A stretch of 64,000 bases of DNA, taken from NCBI GenBank assembly GCA_910574835.1, contig CAJTDE010000010.1:1-64000 (forward strand), given 5' to 3'. The stretch is from Clostridia bacterium. GTDB taxonomy: Bacteria > Bacillota > Clostridia > Lachnospirales > Lachnospiraceae. Positions 8,719 through 18,154 of this stretch are shown piece after piece. Position numbers and translations under genes: made by a program. Each line of letters begins with the position of its first letter. The first letter of the stretch is position 1. The notes beneath the pieces were generated by a model. That model saw nothing but the letters and a program-made list of their open reading frames with translations. It had not been told where the DNA came from and did no database searches.

Positions 8719-10608
8719 CTATCGCTTTGTTTTCATGGACTTGTGTACATTTCGGATCGTTTTTTTCTTTCGATTTCCCGTCTGTTTGGACAAGGTATCT
8801 GAATTTTGGCTGTGCCTGGGGCGAAGCAGGCACTTCGGGCCAAAGCCGATCAAGTCTTCCCGATGTCCTTTTACAAGCGCTTCTCTTACCAGCTCGTAAT
8901 TTTTCGGCTCCCGATACTGAATCAGCGCCCGCTGCATGGCTTTCTCGTGAGGGTTCTTCGGCACATAGACTTCTTCCATCGTCCTCGGGTCCAAGCCCGT
9001 ATAATACATACAGGTGGAGATGGTGGAGGGCGTGGGATAAAAGTCCTGGACCTGCTCCGGCATATAGCCCAGATCCCGGCAGTACTCCGCCAGTTCAATC
9101 GCCTCTTTCAGTCCCGAACCGGGATGGGAGGACATCAGATAAGGAACTAAATATTGTTTTTTTCCAAGGGTTTCGTTCATCTGCCTGTATTCCCTGCAGA
9201 ACTTATCATATACGGCCCGGGAAGGCTTTCCCATTTTTTCCAGAACCTTGTCCGACACATGCTCCGGAGCCACCTTAAGCTGACCGCTTACATGGAAGGT
9301 GCAAAGCTCTCTTAAAAAAGAAGAATCCGGATCTGCCAGTACATAATCAAAGCGGATACCGGAACGGACAAAGACTTTTTTAACGCCCGGTATCTCCCGA
9401 AGCTTCTTTAAAAGCTCCCGGTAATCTCTGTGATCCGCGATCAGGTTTTTGCAGGGCTTCGGATGCAGGCACTGCCTGTCCTTGCAGGCTCCGTGAAGCT
9501 CCTGCTTTTTACAGGCCGGGTGGCGGAAATTGGCTGTGGGGCCTCCCACATCGTGGATATATCCCTTAAAGTCCGCTTCTTTTGTCATCCGCACCGCTTC
9601 TTTTACCAAGGATTCCTGGCTGCGGCTCTGAATAATCCGCCCCTGGTGAAAGGTCAGGGCACAAAAGGAGCAGGACCCAAAGCATCCCCGGCTGCTGACT
9701 AGGCTGTATTGCACCTCGGAAATGGCCGGAATCTCTCCCTGAGTCAGCAGACTAGGATGACAGGCGCGCTGATAGGGAAGCCCGTAGATATCGTCCATTT
9801 CCATCTGTGACAAAGGCTTTGCCGGCGGATTCTGTACCACGTAAAGCCGTTCACCGTACCTCTCTGCCAGACGCTTTCCGCTAAAAGGGTCCGTATTCCG
9901 ATACTGGATCCGGAAGCTTTTGGCATACTGACTTTTATCCGCGCACATGTCCTCGTAATCAGGAAGATATATCGTATCATAGAGGGTCTCCGGACGGCTG
10001 GTGCGGTAGACGGTTCCCTCTACAAAAGTGATATCCTTCACATCCAGCCCGCTGTTCAGTGCATCTGCAATCTCCACAATGGAACGCTCTCCCATTCCAT
10101 AGGAAATCAGATCGGCTCCGCTGTCCAAAAGAACAGAACGCCGAAAAGTGTCGGACCAGTAATCATAATGAGCCAGCCTCCGAAGGCTGGCTTCGATTCC
10201 GCCCAGTATCACAGGTGTTTTCTTGTAGGTCTGCCGGATAAGGCTGCCGTAGACAATCACCGCCCGATCCGGCCGCCTGCCCGTCATTCCTCCCGGGGTA
10301 TAGGCATCCCTGCTTCTGCGCTTCTTCGACACCGTATAGTGATTCACCATAGAATCCATATTCCCGGAGGATACCAAAAAAGCAAGGCGCGGCTCTCCGA
10401 ATACCTGAACGCTCTCCCTTTTCCTCCAGTCCGGCTGTGAGAGAATGGCCACCGTATAGCCCCGGCTTTCCAGAACCCGGCTGATAATGGCAGGACCGAA
10501 GGAGGGATGATCCACATAAGCATCCCCGATGATATAGACAAAATCCGGCTGTCCGCCATAATTCCTGTCCCATTCTTCTCTTGTAGCAGGGAGAAATCCT
10601 CTGTCCAT
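8719..10608 (-). CDS. ygiQ: YgiQ family radical SAM protein
   Basis: Large radical SAM protein (629 residues) of the YgiQ family (UPF0313), whose reaction is not established. The cluster motif CFGSCSFCAL (C-x3-C-x2-C, about residue 315) is intact, preceded by YSLVSSRG. A second Cys group (KKQELHGACKDRQCLHPKPC, about 390-410) is typical of the family. The start at 10608 is preferred because CGGAGG lies 7 bases upstream and the family begins near MDRGFLPATREEW; a longer in-frame start at 10659 has no good site. The C-terminal tail is basic and probably disordered. Confidence 0.92.
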   Translation of the reverse strand: MDRGFLPATREEWDRNYGGQPDFVYIIGDAYVDHPSFGPAIISRVLESRGYTVAILSQPDWRKRESVQVFGEPRLAFLVSSGNMDSMVNHYTVSKKRRSRDAYTPGGMTGRRPDRAVIVYGSLIRQTYKKTPVILGGIEASLRRLAHYDYWSDTFRRSVLLDSGADLISYGMGERSIVEIADALNSGLDVKDITFVEGTVYRTSRPETLYDTIYLPDYEDMCADKSQYAKSFRIQYRNTDPFSGKRLAERYGERLYVVQNPPAKPLSQMEMDDIYGLPYQRACHPSLLTQGEIPAISEVQYSLVSSRGCFGSCSFCALTFHQGRIIQSRSQESLVKEAVRMTKEADFKGYIHDVGGPTANFRHPACKKQELHGACKDRQCLHPKPCKNLIADHRDYRELLKKLREIPGVKKVFVRSGIRFDYVLADPDSSFLRELCTFHVSGQLKVAPEHVSDKVLEKMGKPSRAVYDKFCREYRQMNETLGKKQYLVPYLMSSHPGSGLKEAIELAEYCRDLGYMPEQVQDFYPTPSTISTCMYYTGLDPRTMEEVYVPKNPHEKAMQRALIQYREPKNYELVREALVKGHREDLIGFGPKCLLRPRHSQNSDTLSKQTGNRKKKTIRNVHKSMKTKR

Positions 10609-10663
10609 GTAAAACCTCCGATTCTTTTCCGTAAACATATCCGCCGGCATTGCGGACATTCTT

Positions 10664-11332
10664 TTATCTTAACTGCAGATAGGTTCCGTCCAAAACCTGA
10701 TCAAAGCTTTCTATGTAGTAGTGCGCCATCCCGAGGATCATCTCTTTACGGCTCTCGGAAAACATATCGGCCACGGCGCACACGCGGCTGCCTGCGTTAA
10801 GTCCCGCCTGCATACCTGTGGGGGTATCCTCGAAGATCAGGCAGTCCTTTGGTTCAACGCCCAGATGCTCCGCCACCTGAAGATATATATCCGGCGCCGG
10901 TTTTCCCGCTCCCGCCTCGCAGGAGGTCATACAGTAATCCATATAGTCCGAAAGCTTCTGGGAATCCATAACCGTATCCAAAAGCTCCCGGCTGCTGCTT
11001 GTGGCAATTCCCATAGGAATCCCCTGCTTCTTCAAATACCGCAGGAAGCGCTGCGCTCCGGGCTTCATTTCCACCTCATGGGCATACTTATCCTTTGCGC
11101 TCTCCACCCATTCCGCCTTGATACGTTCAACGCTGTCAGGAATATGAAAACGCTCCTTAAAGTAAGCGGCACATTCGGAAAAGCTCATTCCCTCAATCTC
11201 CTGCTGCAGTCCCTTTGGAACCTCATACCCATGCCTGCCCAGATATTCAATATCAATCTCACCCCAAATCCATATGGAATCCACCAGGGTTCCGTCCATA
11301 TCAAACAACACTGCTTTTATATTCTCTAACAT
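10664..11332 (-). CDS. HAD-superfamily hydrolase, beta-phosphoglucomutase/phosphatase-like
   Basis: 222-residue HAD protein of subfamily IA. Seen: motif I FDMDGTLVDS at residues 9-18 with the nucleophile Asp, motif II ATSSSRE (about 116), and motif IV FEDTPTGMQAG (about 170). The helical cap between motifs I and II indicates small phosphorylated substrates such as sugar phosphates. The start at 11332 is chosen for the AGAGGA site; it lies 10 bases past the stop of the pseudouridine synthase gene. Substrate unknown. Confidence 0.88.
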   Translation of the reverse strand: MLENIKAVLFDMDGTLVDSIWIWGEIDIEYLGRHGYEVPKGLQQEIEGMSFSECAAYFKERFHIPDSVERIKAEWVESAKDKYAHEVEMKPGAQRFLRYLKKQGIPMGIATSSSRELLDTVMDSQKLSDYMDYCMTSCEAGAGKPAPDIYLQVAEHLGVEPKDCLIFEDTPTGMQAGLNAGSRVCAVADMFSESRKEMILGMAHYYIESFDQVLDGTYLQLR

Positions 11333-11342
11333 TGCGTTCCTC

Positions 11343-12056
11343 TCATTCCAATCCGCCCCTTTGAAGGACTGCCAGCTCATCGGCAGTTAAGGGCCGGTAC
11401 TCTCCCGGCGTTAGGCGCTCATCAAGCTTCAGGCTTCCCATAGAAAGACGTTTCAGATATAGAACCTCGCAGTCAACTGCCTGAAACATCCGCTTGATTT
11501 GATGATACTTTCCCTCCTGAACCGTTACTTGTATCTCAGAAACCTCCCCGGAAGCAAGAATCTTCAAGGAGGCCGGCAGCGCAGGGCGTTCCTCTCCGAT
11601 ATCCAGCCCCGCGCCGAAAAGCTTCACATGTTCTTCGGTTATCCGGCCCCGGATCTTCGCCTCATAGGTTTTGTCCACATGATGTCTGGGCGACAGAAGC
11701 ATATGGGCCAGCATTCCGTCGTTGGTGATCAGCAAGAGACCTTCCGTGTCTTTATCCAGGCGGCCCACCGGAAAGAGATCCTTTCGCTTTTTAGACGCAA
11801 TCAGATCCAGAACTGTCTGACATTTGCCGTCTGTCCGGGCTGAAACACAGCCTGCAGGCTTATTCAACATGTAGTATTCCATTTCCGTGTAAGAGACTAA
11901 GACGCCCTCCACATGCACCTGCTGTTCCTTTCCCACCTGGTATTCGGGTCTTTGAACAAGCGCTCCCTCTACCGTAACAAGTCCCTTTCGAATCTTCTCC
12001 TTTACCTGGGAACGTGTTCCAATACCCATATCACAGAGATATTTATCCAATCGCAT
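11343..12056 (-). CDS. RsuA/RluB-type rRNA pseudouridine synthase
   Basis: Small pseudouridine synthase of 237 residues. An N-terminal S4 domain (MRLDKYLCDMGIGTRSQ) is followed by a catalytic domain with the RsuA-group motif PVGRLDKDTEGLLLITNDG, whose Asp is catalytic, and EGKYHQIKRMFQAV. It probably modifies 16S rRNA (RsuA-like, U516), but RluB and RluF cannot be excluded. Its start overlaps the end of the rRNA methyltransferase gene by 14 bases, so two rRNA modifiers are translationally coupled. Confidence 0.92.
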   Translation of the reverse strand: MRLDKYLCDMGIGTRSQVKEKIRKGLVTVEGALVQRPEYQVGKEQQVHVEGVLVSYTEMEYYMLNKPAGCVSARTDGKCQTVLDLIASKKRKDLFPVGRLDKDTEGLLLITNDGMLAHMLLSPRHHVDKTYEAKIRGRITEEHVKLFGAGLDIGEERPALPASLKILASGEVSEIQVTVQEGKYHQIKRMFQAVDCEVLYLKRLSMGSLKLDERLTPGEYRPLTADELAVLQRGGLE

Positions 12057-13488
12057 GCTGCCACCTCCAACCGGGATAATACTTATTCCGAAGCTGTCCG
12101 TTCACAAGCTTGCCCCAGCCGAGAGAAAAACCATCCGCGCAGACCAGACACCAGCCGGCTTCCCGCGATGCCGAATCCGATTCTGTCAGCTCCGGGCTTT
12201 CTCCCTTCAAATAGCGGATAACCCTGGAATCCGAAGAAGGAAAATCCACCCAGGCATTGCAGGTATCCTTTCCCAGAGCCATTGCCAACGCCTGACTTGG
12301 CGTAAACCGTTTTTTTGCGGCCTCCCCCAGATAAAGCCCGGTTCGTAGAAAACGAAGTCCCCGTATGGAGCGATTCCACAGATCTTTTGGCAGGCTGTAG
12401 AGCTTTCCGTCATATAATCGAAGGCTCTCCGGAGGAATTGAGATTCCAAGCTCTTTGGCAAACTGTTCCCACTCCGGACAGACAGCCGCATTCTTTTTGG
12501 AAGCGAAGGATTTTGCAGCCTTTTGCGGAGCTTTCCTGTCCGTAACTGCATCTTCCTTTTGCAGAAGGGCTAAAAAATGTCCTTCTCCCTTCATCCGATG
12601 GGGGTAAATCCGCACGCAGCCCTTAAGCTGCTGAAAAATATCCCCGGAAAGCCCCTTCGCTTCCTCAGACAAGCAGTCCGGCCTTCCGGATGAGAATCCC
12701 TTATAATCCGGAAGCCGGCACATCCTGAAAGAAGAATCCTTTTTCAAAAGATGGGCGATGGTTCCTTCGTTTTCCTGGGGTGAAAAGGTACAGGTGGAGT
12801 ACAGAAGCATACCGCCGGGTCTTAACATCCCTGCGGCCTGTTCTATCAATTCCCTCTGAACGGAAGCATACCAATCCGGACCGTGCTCCGTCCAGTCCCG
12901 CACCATAGACGGATCTTTTCGAAACATCCCCTCACCGGAGCAGGGAGCGTCAATCAGAATTTTGTCAAAAAAACCGGTAAAATAAGAGGCAAGCCGCTCC
13001 GGACGTTCGCTTGTTACCAGTATATTCCCGGCGCCGAAAAGCTCCAGATTCTTTAAGAGTCCCTTCGCTCTGGATCTGCTGATATCGTTGGCCACCAGCA
13101 GGCCGGTTCCTTTCAGGCGGGCCGCCAGCTCCGTAGCCTTTCCCCCCGGCGCGGCGCAGAGATCCAATACCCGGTCCCCCTCCTCAACAGGCAGACAGGC
13201 CGCCGGCGTCATTGCGCTAGGCTCCTGGAGATAGTAAAGCCCCGCCGCATAATAAGGATGTGCGGACGCCTGGGTATGGGTCTCAAGGTAAAAGCCGTTG
13301 GAAATCCAGGGGACCCGCTTCAAAGGAAACGGAGAAATTTCTTCAAATTTCTCCGCCTCTATCTTGGAAGTATTCACGCGAAGCCCCCGAAAGCCTGCCG
13401 ACTGCCCGCTCTCCCAAAAGGCTTCGTATTCGCCGCCTAATAGCTCTTTCATATTTTTTATAAATAATTCCGGTAGTTCCGCCGCCAT
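12043..13488 (-). CDS. RsmF/NOP2-Sun family rRNA (cytosine-C5) methyltransferase
   Basis: SAM-dependent m5C methyltransferase of 481 residues. The SAM site DLCAAPGGKATELAARL lies near residue 110. The two cysteines of the NOP2/Sun mechanism are in APCSGEGMFRKD (about 182) and YSTCTFSPQENEG (about 235). The C-terminal half, with FTPSQALAMALG and YLKGE, matches the RsmF-type C-terminal and PUA-like extension used for RNA binding. It is followed with overlap by the rsuA-like gene and preceded by the alarmone synthetase gene. Confidence 0.93.
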   Translation of the reverse strand: MAAELPELFIKNMKELLGGEYEAFWESGQSAGFRGLRVNTSKIEAEKFEEISPFPLKRVPWISNGFYLETHTQASAHPYYAAGLYYLQEPSAMTPAACLPVEEGDRVLDLCAAPGGKATELAARLKGTGLLVANDISRSRAKGLLKNLELFGAGNILVTSERPERLASYFTGFFDKILIDAPCSGEGMFRKDPSMVRDWTEHGPDWYASVQRELIEQAAGMLRPGGMLLYSTCTFSPQENEGTIAHLLKKDSSFRMCRLPDYKGFSSGRPDCLSEEAKGLSGDIFQQLKGCVRIYPHRMKGEGHFLALLQKEDAVTDRKAPQKAAKSFASKKNAAVCPEWEQFAKELGISIPPESLRLYDGKLYSLPKDLWNRSIRGLRFLRTGLYLGEAAKKRFTPSQALAMALGKDTCNAWVDFPSSDSRVIRYLKGESPELTESDSASREAGWCLVCADGFSLGWGKLVNGQLRNKYYPGWRWQHAIG

Positions 13489-13545
13489 GACTATATCCTT
13501 TTCCGGTTACTGTTCACGAAGTGAACAAGAACCTTTTCTTTCGTA

Positions 13546-14367
13546 CTATGTGATCTTCGTTGTATCCGGCAAAGCCTGCGCCCGATAACCCTCGGCAATC
13601 ATATCCAGCTGCTTATCAAATCGTTCCAGCTTTTCAATATCATTCATGGCATATATCCGATAAAATTCATCCTGAATCTTCACAATCTCCCGCTTGTTTG
13701 CCACATTGTACAGGTTTTGAATATTGTTCAGGATATCTGCCACAATGTTTGCCTGTATCTGGAAGGAGATCTGCGCATCCATAATCTCGCTGCGCACATT
13801 GGACATCTCATTGTCCAGGACAATGATAGCATCCGCGGCATTTAAAAGGCGCTCTTTGATATGCTCCGGAATATTCCGCTTATACTTGTATTGAAGGGAG
13901 TGCTCGACCGTAGCCCAAAAGTTCATGGCCATAGTTCGAATCTGTACCTCCATCTGAAGGCGTCTGGGTCCCTCCAGGGTATCCACTTCATAAAAAATAA
14001 TCATATGGTAGCTGCGGTAACCGGAGGTCTTCATCTGACGGATATAATCACGTTCCTGCTTTACCTCCATATCCATCCGATTGCGGATAATCTCTACCAC
14101 GCGATCAATGTCTTCTACAAATTGGCAGATAAGACGGATGCCTGCCAGATCGACGATTCGATCCTCAATTCGTTCCGGAGCAATCTTTTTCTTTTGGCAT
14201 TTGTCAAGGATGCTGGCAATGGTCTTTACCCTGCCCTCTACCCGTTCAATCGGGCAGTAGATTCCCCGATCCTTATGCTCCTTTATCAGATGCTTAAACT
14301 TTGTTGTCACTTCCTTGACGGCAAGCTCATAAGGATTTAAAATTTCCCGCCATAACTGTATTTCCAT
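13546..14367 (-). CDS. Small (p)ppGpp synthetase, RelA/SpoT synthetase domain
   Basis: Makes the alarmones ppGpp/pppGpp from ATP and GDP/GTP. The protein is 273 residues and has only the synthetase domain, with no HD hydrolase, TGS or ACT domain. Seen: VEGRVKTIASILDKC, DLAGIRLICQF (about 93), SGYRSYHMIIFYEV (about 132), MEVQIRTMAMNFWATVEHSLQYKY (shown in part) with the Glu of the active site. The start at 14367 has AAAGGAG at good spacing; the longer in-frame start is weaker. It is longer than RelQ/RelP, with a helical C-terminal extension after residue 200. A second synthetase-like gene begins beyond the right edge of the window. Confidence 0.92.
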   Translation of the reverse strand: MEIQLWREILNPYELAVKEVTTKFKHLIKEHKDRGIYCPIERVEGRVKTIASILDKCQKKKIAPERIEDRIVDLAGIRLICQFVEDIDRVVEIIRNRMDMEVKQERDYIRQMKTSGYRSYHMIIFYEVDTLEGPRRLQMEVQIRTMAMNFWATVEHSLQYKYKRNIPEHIKERLLNAADAIIVLDNEMSNVRSEIMDAQISFQIQANIVADILNNIQNLYNVANKREIVKIQDEFYRIYAMNDIEKLERFDKQLDMIAEGYRAQALPDTTKIT

Positions 14368-14426
14368 ATAAGTCTCCTTTATCGTGAAGGCTTTTCTCTC
14401 TGCCGCATCACGAGCCATTTGCTATA

Positions 14427-15086
14427 CTAATATGCATATTGAAGCTTGCTTTGCTCCAGATATTTTAAAAACCAGTAAGGATTGACCGCCAGCTCCGGAA
14501 GCTCCTTTGTTCGTATGTAAATACCCAGATGCAGATGTACCGCAAACTTTCCATGCGTTCCTTCTTCCTTCCCATAACCGGTATCTCCCATAAATCCCAG
14601 AAGCTGTCCGGCCTTTATCACATCCCCCGGCTGAAATTCCTCCGCGTAGGAATCCAGGTGGGCATAGTAAAAGTATACATCGTGAATACTGCGGATTCCG
14701 ATACGCCAGCCTCCTTTTTCCAGCCAGCCAATCTTCTCCACCACGCCGTCGCTGATACTGATAACCGGATAGTAGCCGGGCTTTTGAATCCCTGCCATCA
14801 GATCCGTCCCCTCGTGTCCGTAGGAACCGCCGTAGGTACGCTCAAACATCCAGCTGTTTTCATAGGACACCACAGCCTCCTCGTTGGCTGTGGACTCCGG
14901 AATCGGAAAACAAACAAGATCCTTCCAGATATTTTCATATAACTCATACAGCTCACATGCCTGTTCCTTTTTCTCAGCTTCCGCCGCAGAATCCGTAATT
15001 CCCTCTTCTATCCGCACAAGCTCAAACTGAATCAGAAAACAGGCTGTGATGATCAGTAACAGATAAGAAGCAATTGACAACCGCAT
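14427..15086 (-). CDS. M23 family peptidase (LytM-like), membrane anchored
   Basis: 219 residues with an N-terminal hydrophobic helix (RLSIASYLLLIITACFL) and an extracytoplasmic M23 domain. Zinc ligands are visible: HEGTDLM (H-x3-D, about residue 90) and HLHLGIYI near the C terminus, with YYAHLDSYAEEF supplying another His. These enzymes cut peptidoglycan cross-bridges or act as regulators of sporulation or division. The start at 15086 is preferred because GGAG lies five bases upstream; a longer start at 15116 is possible. It lies between pepD and the alarmone synthetase gene. Confidence 0.88.
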   Translation of the reverse strand: MRLSIASYLLLIITACFLIQFELVRIEEGITDSAAEAEKKEQACELYELYENIWKDLVCFPIPESTANEEAVVSYENSWMFERTYGGSYGHEGTDLMAGIQKPGYYPVISISDGVVEKIGWLEKGGWRIGIRSIHDVYFYYAHLDSYAEEFQPGDVIKAGQLLGFMGDTGYGKEEGTHGKFAVHLHLGIYIRTKELPELAVNPYWFLKYLEQSKLQYAY

Positions 15087-15126
15087 AAACGCTCCACAAA
15101 TTGATACTCCATCCATTACTATATGC

Positions 15127-16575
15127 TTACCGGAGTTCTTTTAGAACCTCCAGAAGAAATTCATATACACGTTTTACGGAGGAAATGCTTAAACGCTCCT
15201 TCGGAGAGTGGATATCATACATATTCGGGCCGATGGATACGCAGTCCAGCCCTTCTATCTTTCCGCTGAAAATACCGCATTCCAGACCCGCATGGATAGC
15301 CTCTACCTTTGGTTCTTTTCCGTAAAGCCTCTGATAAACGCTTACCATCGTATCCCGAAGAACGGAATCCTTCTTATACTCCCAGCCGGGGTAATCGCCC
15401 CGTTCCTCGTAATCTCCGCCCAAAAATTCCACACAATGGCGCAGCCGGCTTCCAAGCGCCCTTTTTTCCGACTCTACGGAGCTTCTCACGCTGAAGCTGA
15501 CACGGGCAGTCTCGTCCATAAGCTCCAGGATTCCCAGGTTCAAAGAGGTCTGTACAAGTCCCGGTATCTCCATACTGTTCTTCTGGACGCCGTTGGGCAC
15601 CATGTGAAGAAGGTAGAGAAGAAGGGAGGCGCTTTTGTGCGTCAATACCTTTCCCGTCCGCACTCCTTTGGAGGTAAAAGAAATAACTACTCCTGGATCG
15701 CTGGATGCATATTCGTTTTTATAGATTTCGTTCCACTTTCTTAAAAGCTCCTCAAGGCGGGAGGCATCCTCTTCCTTCACGTAAACCTGCGCCTCTGTCC
15801 GGCGGGGAATTGCATTGTCCATCAATCCGCCCTTTAAGGCCCCGAGGCGAAGCTCCGCTTCCTCCCAAAGAGAGCAGAGGAGACGTCCCATAAGGATATT
15901 GGAGTTGCCGTGCTCTTTGTGAATCTCGGCGCCGGAGTGACCGCCCAAAAGCCCCTCTACCGCTATCTCATAGCAGACTCCGCTGTTCTCCTCATATTTT
16001 ACCGGCAAGATACATTCGCTTCGCATTCCGCCCGCACAGCTGACGGTGAAGATTCCTTCCTCCTCGGAGTCGATATTAATAAGCCGCTTCCCTTTTAAGC
16101 CGCTTGTATCAAGATCCTTGGCGCCCAAAAGCCCTGTTTCCTCATCCACCGTAAACACACACTCTAATCTGGGATGGGATAAACTGTCGTCCGCCAAAAC
16201 GGCCAGAGCCATCGCTACCGCAATTCCGTCATCCCCTCCCAGGGTGGTTCCGTCAGCCGAAAGGAAATCCTCCTTCACAATCAGCTCAAGCCCCTCCTTT
16301 GCAAAATCAATGGGATGCCCTGTCTCTTTCTCACAAACCATGTCCAGATGTCCCTGGATAATTACCGTAGGAGCGTCCTCATAGCCCTTGGAAGCCTCCT
16401 TTACAATCACAACATTAAAGACCTCATCCTGCCATGCCTTAAGGCCGTGCTCTTTGGCAAAAGCCATACAGTAATCGCTTACGCCCTTAGTATTCCCTGA
16501 CCCGTGGGGAATGGCGCATAAGTCCTCAAAATAGTGAAATACCTGCTTTGGTTCCAGATTTTCTAATTTACTCAT
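15127..16575 (-). CDS. pepD: Aminoacyl-histidine dipeptidase (PepD, peptidase M20C)
   Basis: Zinc dipeptidase that cleaves Xaa-His and other dipeptides in the cytosol. M20 landmarks: IIQGHLDMVCEK (about 75) with a zinc-binding His, LGGDDGIAVAMALA (about 113), VFTVDEETGLLGA (about 143) with the catalytic Glu, and IHAGLECGIFSG (about 430). Length 482 is standard for PepD. The start at 16575 follows AGGAGG with seven bases. It diverges from ylbJ across only 31 bases. Confidence 0.96.
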   Translation of the reverse strand: MSKLENLEPKQVFHYFEDLCAIPHGSGNTKGVSDYCMAFAKEHGLKAWQDEVFNVVIVKEASKGYEDAPTVIIQGHLDMVCEKETGHPIDFAKEGLELIVKEDFLSADGTTLGGDDGIAVAMALAVLADDSLSHPRLECVFTVDEETGLLGAKDLDTSGLKGKRLINIDSEEEGIFTVSCAGGMRSECILPVKYEENSGVCYEIAVEGLLGGHSGAEIHKEHGNSNILMGRLLCSLWEEAELRLGALKGGLMDNAIPRRTEAQVYVKEEDASRLEELLRKWNEIYKNEYASSDPGVVISFTSKGVRTGKVLTHKSASLLLYLLHMVPNGVQKNSMEIPGLVQTSLNLGILELMDETARVSFSVRSSVESEKRALGSRLRHCVEFLGGDYEERGDYPGWEYKKDSVLRDTMVSVYQRLYGKEPKVEAIHAGLECGIFSGKIEGLDCVSIGPNMYDIHSPKERLSISSVKRVYEFLLEVLKELR

Positions 16576-16606
16576 AAGCTGCCTCCTGTCTCTCATATAT
16601 ATAAAT

Positions 16607-17536
16607 ATGATGAAAAAAACACTTTATTGTTCTATCATTCTCCTATTGCTGGGATTCCTTTTAGCAGATCCGGCCCACGCGGTGGACGCATCCAGGGAAG
16701 GGCTGATGCTGTGGTTCCATACCCTGGTTCCTACGCTTCTGCCGTTTTTGATCTTGTCCAATCTCCTCATTGCTGTGGACGGAGTCTCTTACATAACGCG
16801 GTTTCTCTATCCGGTTCTTAACCGATGCTTTGGCTGTTCCGCAAATGGCTGCTTCTGCCTGACAGCCGGATTTCTCTGCGGTTATCCGGTAGGAGCAAAG
16901 CTTGCCGGAGATCTGGTACGCGAAAAACGTATTTCCCTGGAGGAAGGCAGCTATCTTCTGGCCTTTTGCAATAATGCCAGCCCCGCCTTTCTCATTGGCT
17001 ATTGCTTAACGGATTCCTTAAAACGTCCAAAGCTTCTTCTTCCCACATTGCTTTTGATCTACGGCGTTCCGCTCTTACTGGCTCTTTTCCTCCGCAGGGG
17101 AAGAAGGTTTTCCGATCTGCCCGCAGAAAAAAAGACATCCGGATCTCAAATCAACTTCAAAATCGTAGATGTCTGTATGATGAACGGACTGGAAAGTATT
17201 TTGAAGCTTGGGTGTTATATCATCCTGTTTTCCATGCTGGCAAGGCTTCTTATCCGACTTCCCTGTCCTTCTTCCTATCTTACCTTCGGAAGCGTCGGTT
17301 TTCTGGAAATGACCAACGGAATCGCTCTGGTCACTGCAGATGTGTCTCTTTCGATTCCGCAAAAGTACCTCTTTCTGACGGGCTTTCTGTCCTTTGGGGG
17401 ACTTTCCGGCGCCGCCCAGACAGAAAGCATGATTCTGGACAGCGGCTTATCCTTTATGACTTATCTGAAAGCGAAGCTTTTGACGGCCGCTCTCGCAGTC
17501 TGCCTTGCCGCTTTGATTATTCTTCCAAATCTGTGA
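16607..17536 (+). CDS. ylbJ: Sporulation integral membrane protein YlbJ
   Basis: 309-residue polytopic membrane protein with Gate/nucleoside-recognition-type segments. Seen: TLVPTLLPFLILSNLL, FLCGYPVGAKLAGDL, AFCNNASPAFLIGYCL and LSFGGLSGAAQTESMI, the pattern of YlbJ, which is needed for spore-cortex formation in Bacillus. The neighbours coaD and rsmD reproduce the B. subtilis ylbH-coaD-ylbJ neighbourhood, supporting the name. The start has no recognisable Shine-Dalgarno sequence (AT-rich sequence precedes it), so translation may be weak or leaderless. The 3' end overlaps the opposing coiled-coil gene by 20 bases. Confidence 0.9.
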   Translation: MMKKTLYCSIILLLLGFLLADPAHAVDASREGLMLWFHTLVPTLLPFLILSNLLIAVDGVSYITRFLYPVLNRCFGCSANGCFCLTAGFLCGYPVGAKLAGDLVREKRISLEEGSYLLAFCNNASPAFLIGYCLTDSLKRPKLLLPTLLLIYGVPLLLALFLRRGRRFSDLPAEKKTSGSQINFKIVDVCMMNGLESILKLGCYIILFSMLARLLIRLPCPSSYLTFGSVGFLEMTNGIALVTADVSLSIPQKYLFLTGFLSFGGLSGAAQTESMILDSGLSFMTYLKAKLLTAALAVCLAALIILPNL

Positions 17537-18089
17537 GATCCGGTTCGTTTAAGGTAGGTGCCAGCTCCGCCCGGTTGTTAGCAAGGATCTCGCTGAAGCT
17601 CCTTAGAGAACCCATCATGGATTCATACTTGGCCATGTGGCTCTCCATTGTTTTGTGTATCAAATTCTGAAGATTGCCCAGCATATCATCCGTGTAGCGC
17701 ATGGCCTGCATCCGGAAGTTGTTTCCCTCAATGGTAGCGGCGTCCAATCTCTGCTGTGCCTCTGCCTCTGCTGCCGCCATAATCTCGTTAGCCTGAATAT
17801 ACGCCTGCTGCATGATCTCGTGCTCATTGATCAATTCGGTCGTATGTATATTGGCCTCCTTGATAATGGCATCCGCCTTTGCCTGGGCATCCGCAAGAAT
17901 CGCATCCCGATTGGCAAGCACCTTCTGATAGCGCTTGATCTCCTCGGGGGTTTTCATCCGAAGCTCCCGCAGCAGTTCTTCAATTTCTTCCTTGTTTACA
18001 ATGATATTTGTCTTTGATAATGTCTGAGGCTTGCAGCCGTCAATATATTCTTCAATCTCTTCAATAATCTGTTCGATTTTGCTGCTCAT
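17517..18089 (-). CDS. Coiled-coil protein (DivIVA/ATP synthase subunit b-like)
   Basis: 190 residues, almost entirely alpha-helical. Residues about 60-140 form an Ala/Glu/Gln-rich coiled coil (DAQAKADAIIKEANIHTTEL, IMAAAEAEAQQRLDAA), similar to proteins loosely annotated as ATPase or V-type ATPase subunit H-like. No nucleotide-binding motif is present. The start at 18089 follows AAGGAGAGC; an earlier in-frame start is less likely. It lies 65 bases downstream of coaD on the same strand. The role is unknown; an involvement in division or envelope work is only a guess from its DivIVA-like look. Confidence 0.75.
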   Translation of the reverse strand: MSSKIEQIIEEIEEYIDGCKPQTLSKTNIIVNKEEIEELLRELRMKTPEEIKRYQKVLANRDAILADAQAKADAIIKEANIHTTELINEHEIMQQAYIQANEIMAAAEAEAQQRLDAATIEGNNFRMQAMRYTDDMLGNLQNLIHKTMESHMAKYESMMGSLRSFSEILANNRAELAPTLNEPDLTDLEE

Positions 18090-18154
18090 GCTCGCTCTCC
18101 TTCTTAAAACTTCTACTGGACCATTCAATGGTTTTCACTGCTTATATTCTCAGT

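Noticed and set aside
13509-13526. Small palindrome GTTCAC-GAA-GTGAAC between the alarmone synthetase and methyltransferase genes
   Set aside because: Seven-base stem without a U-run and without a second copy; too weak to call a terminator or operator.
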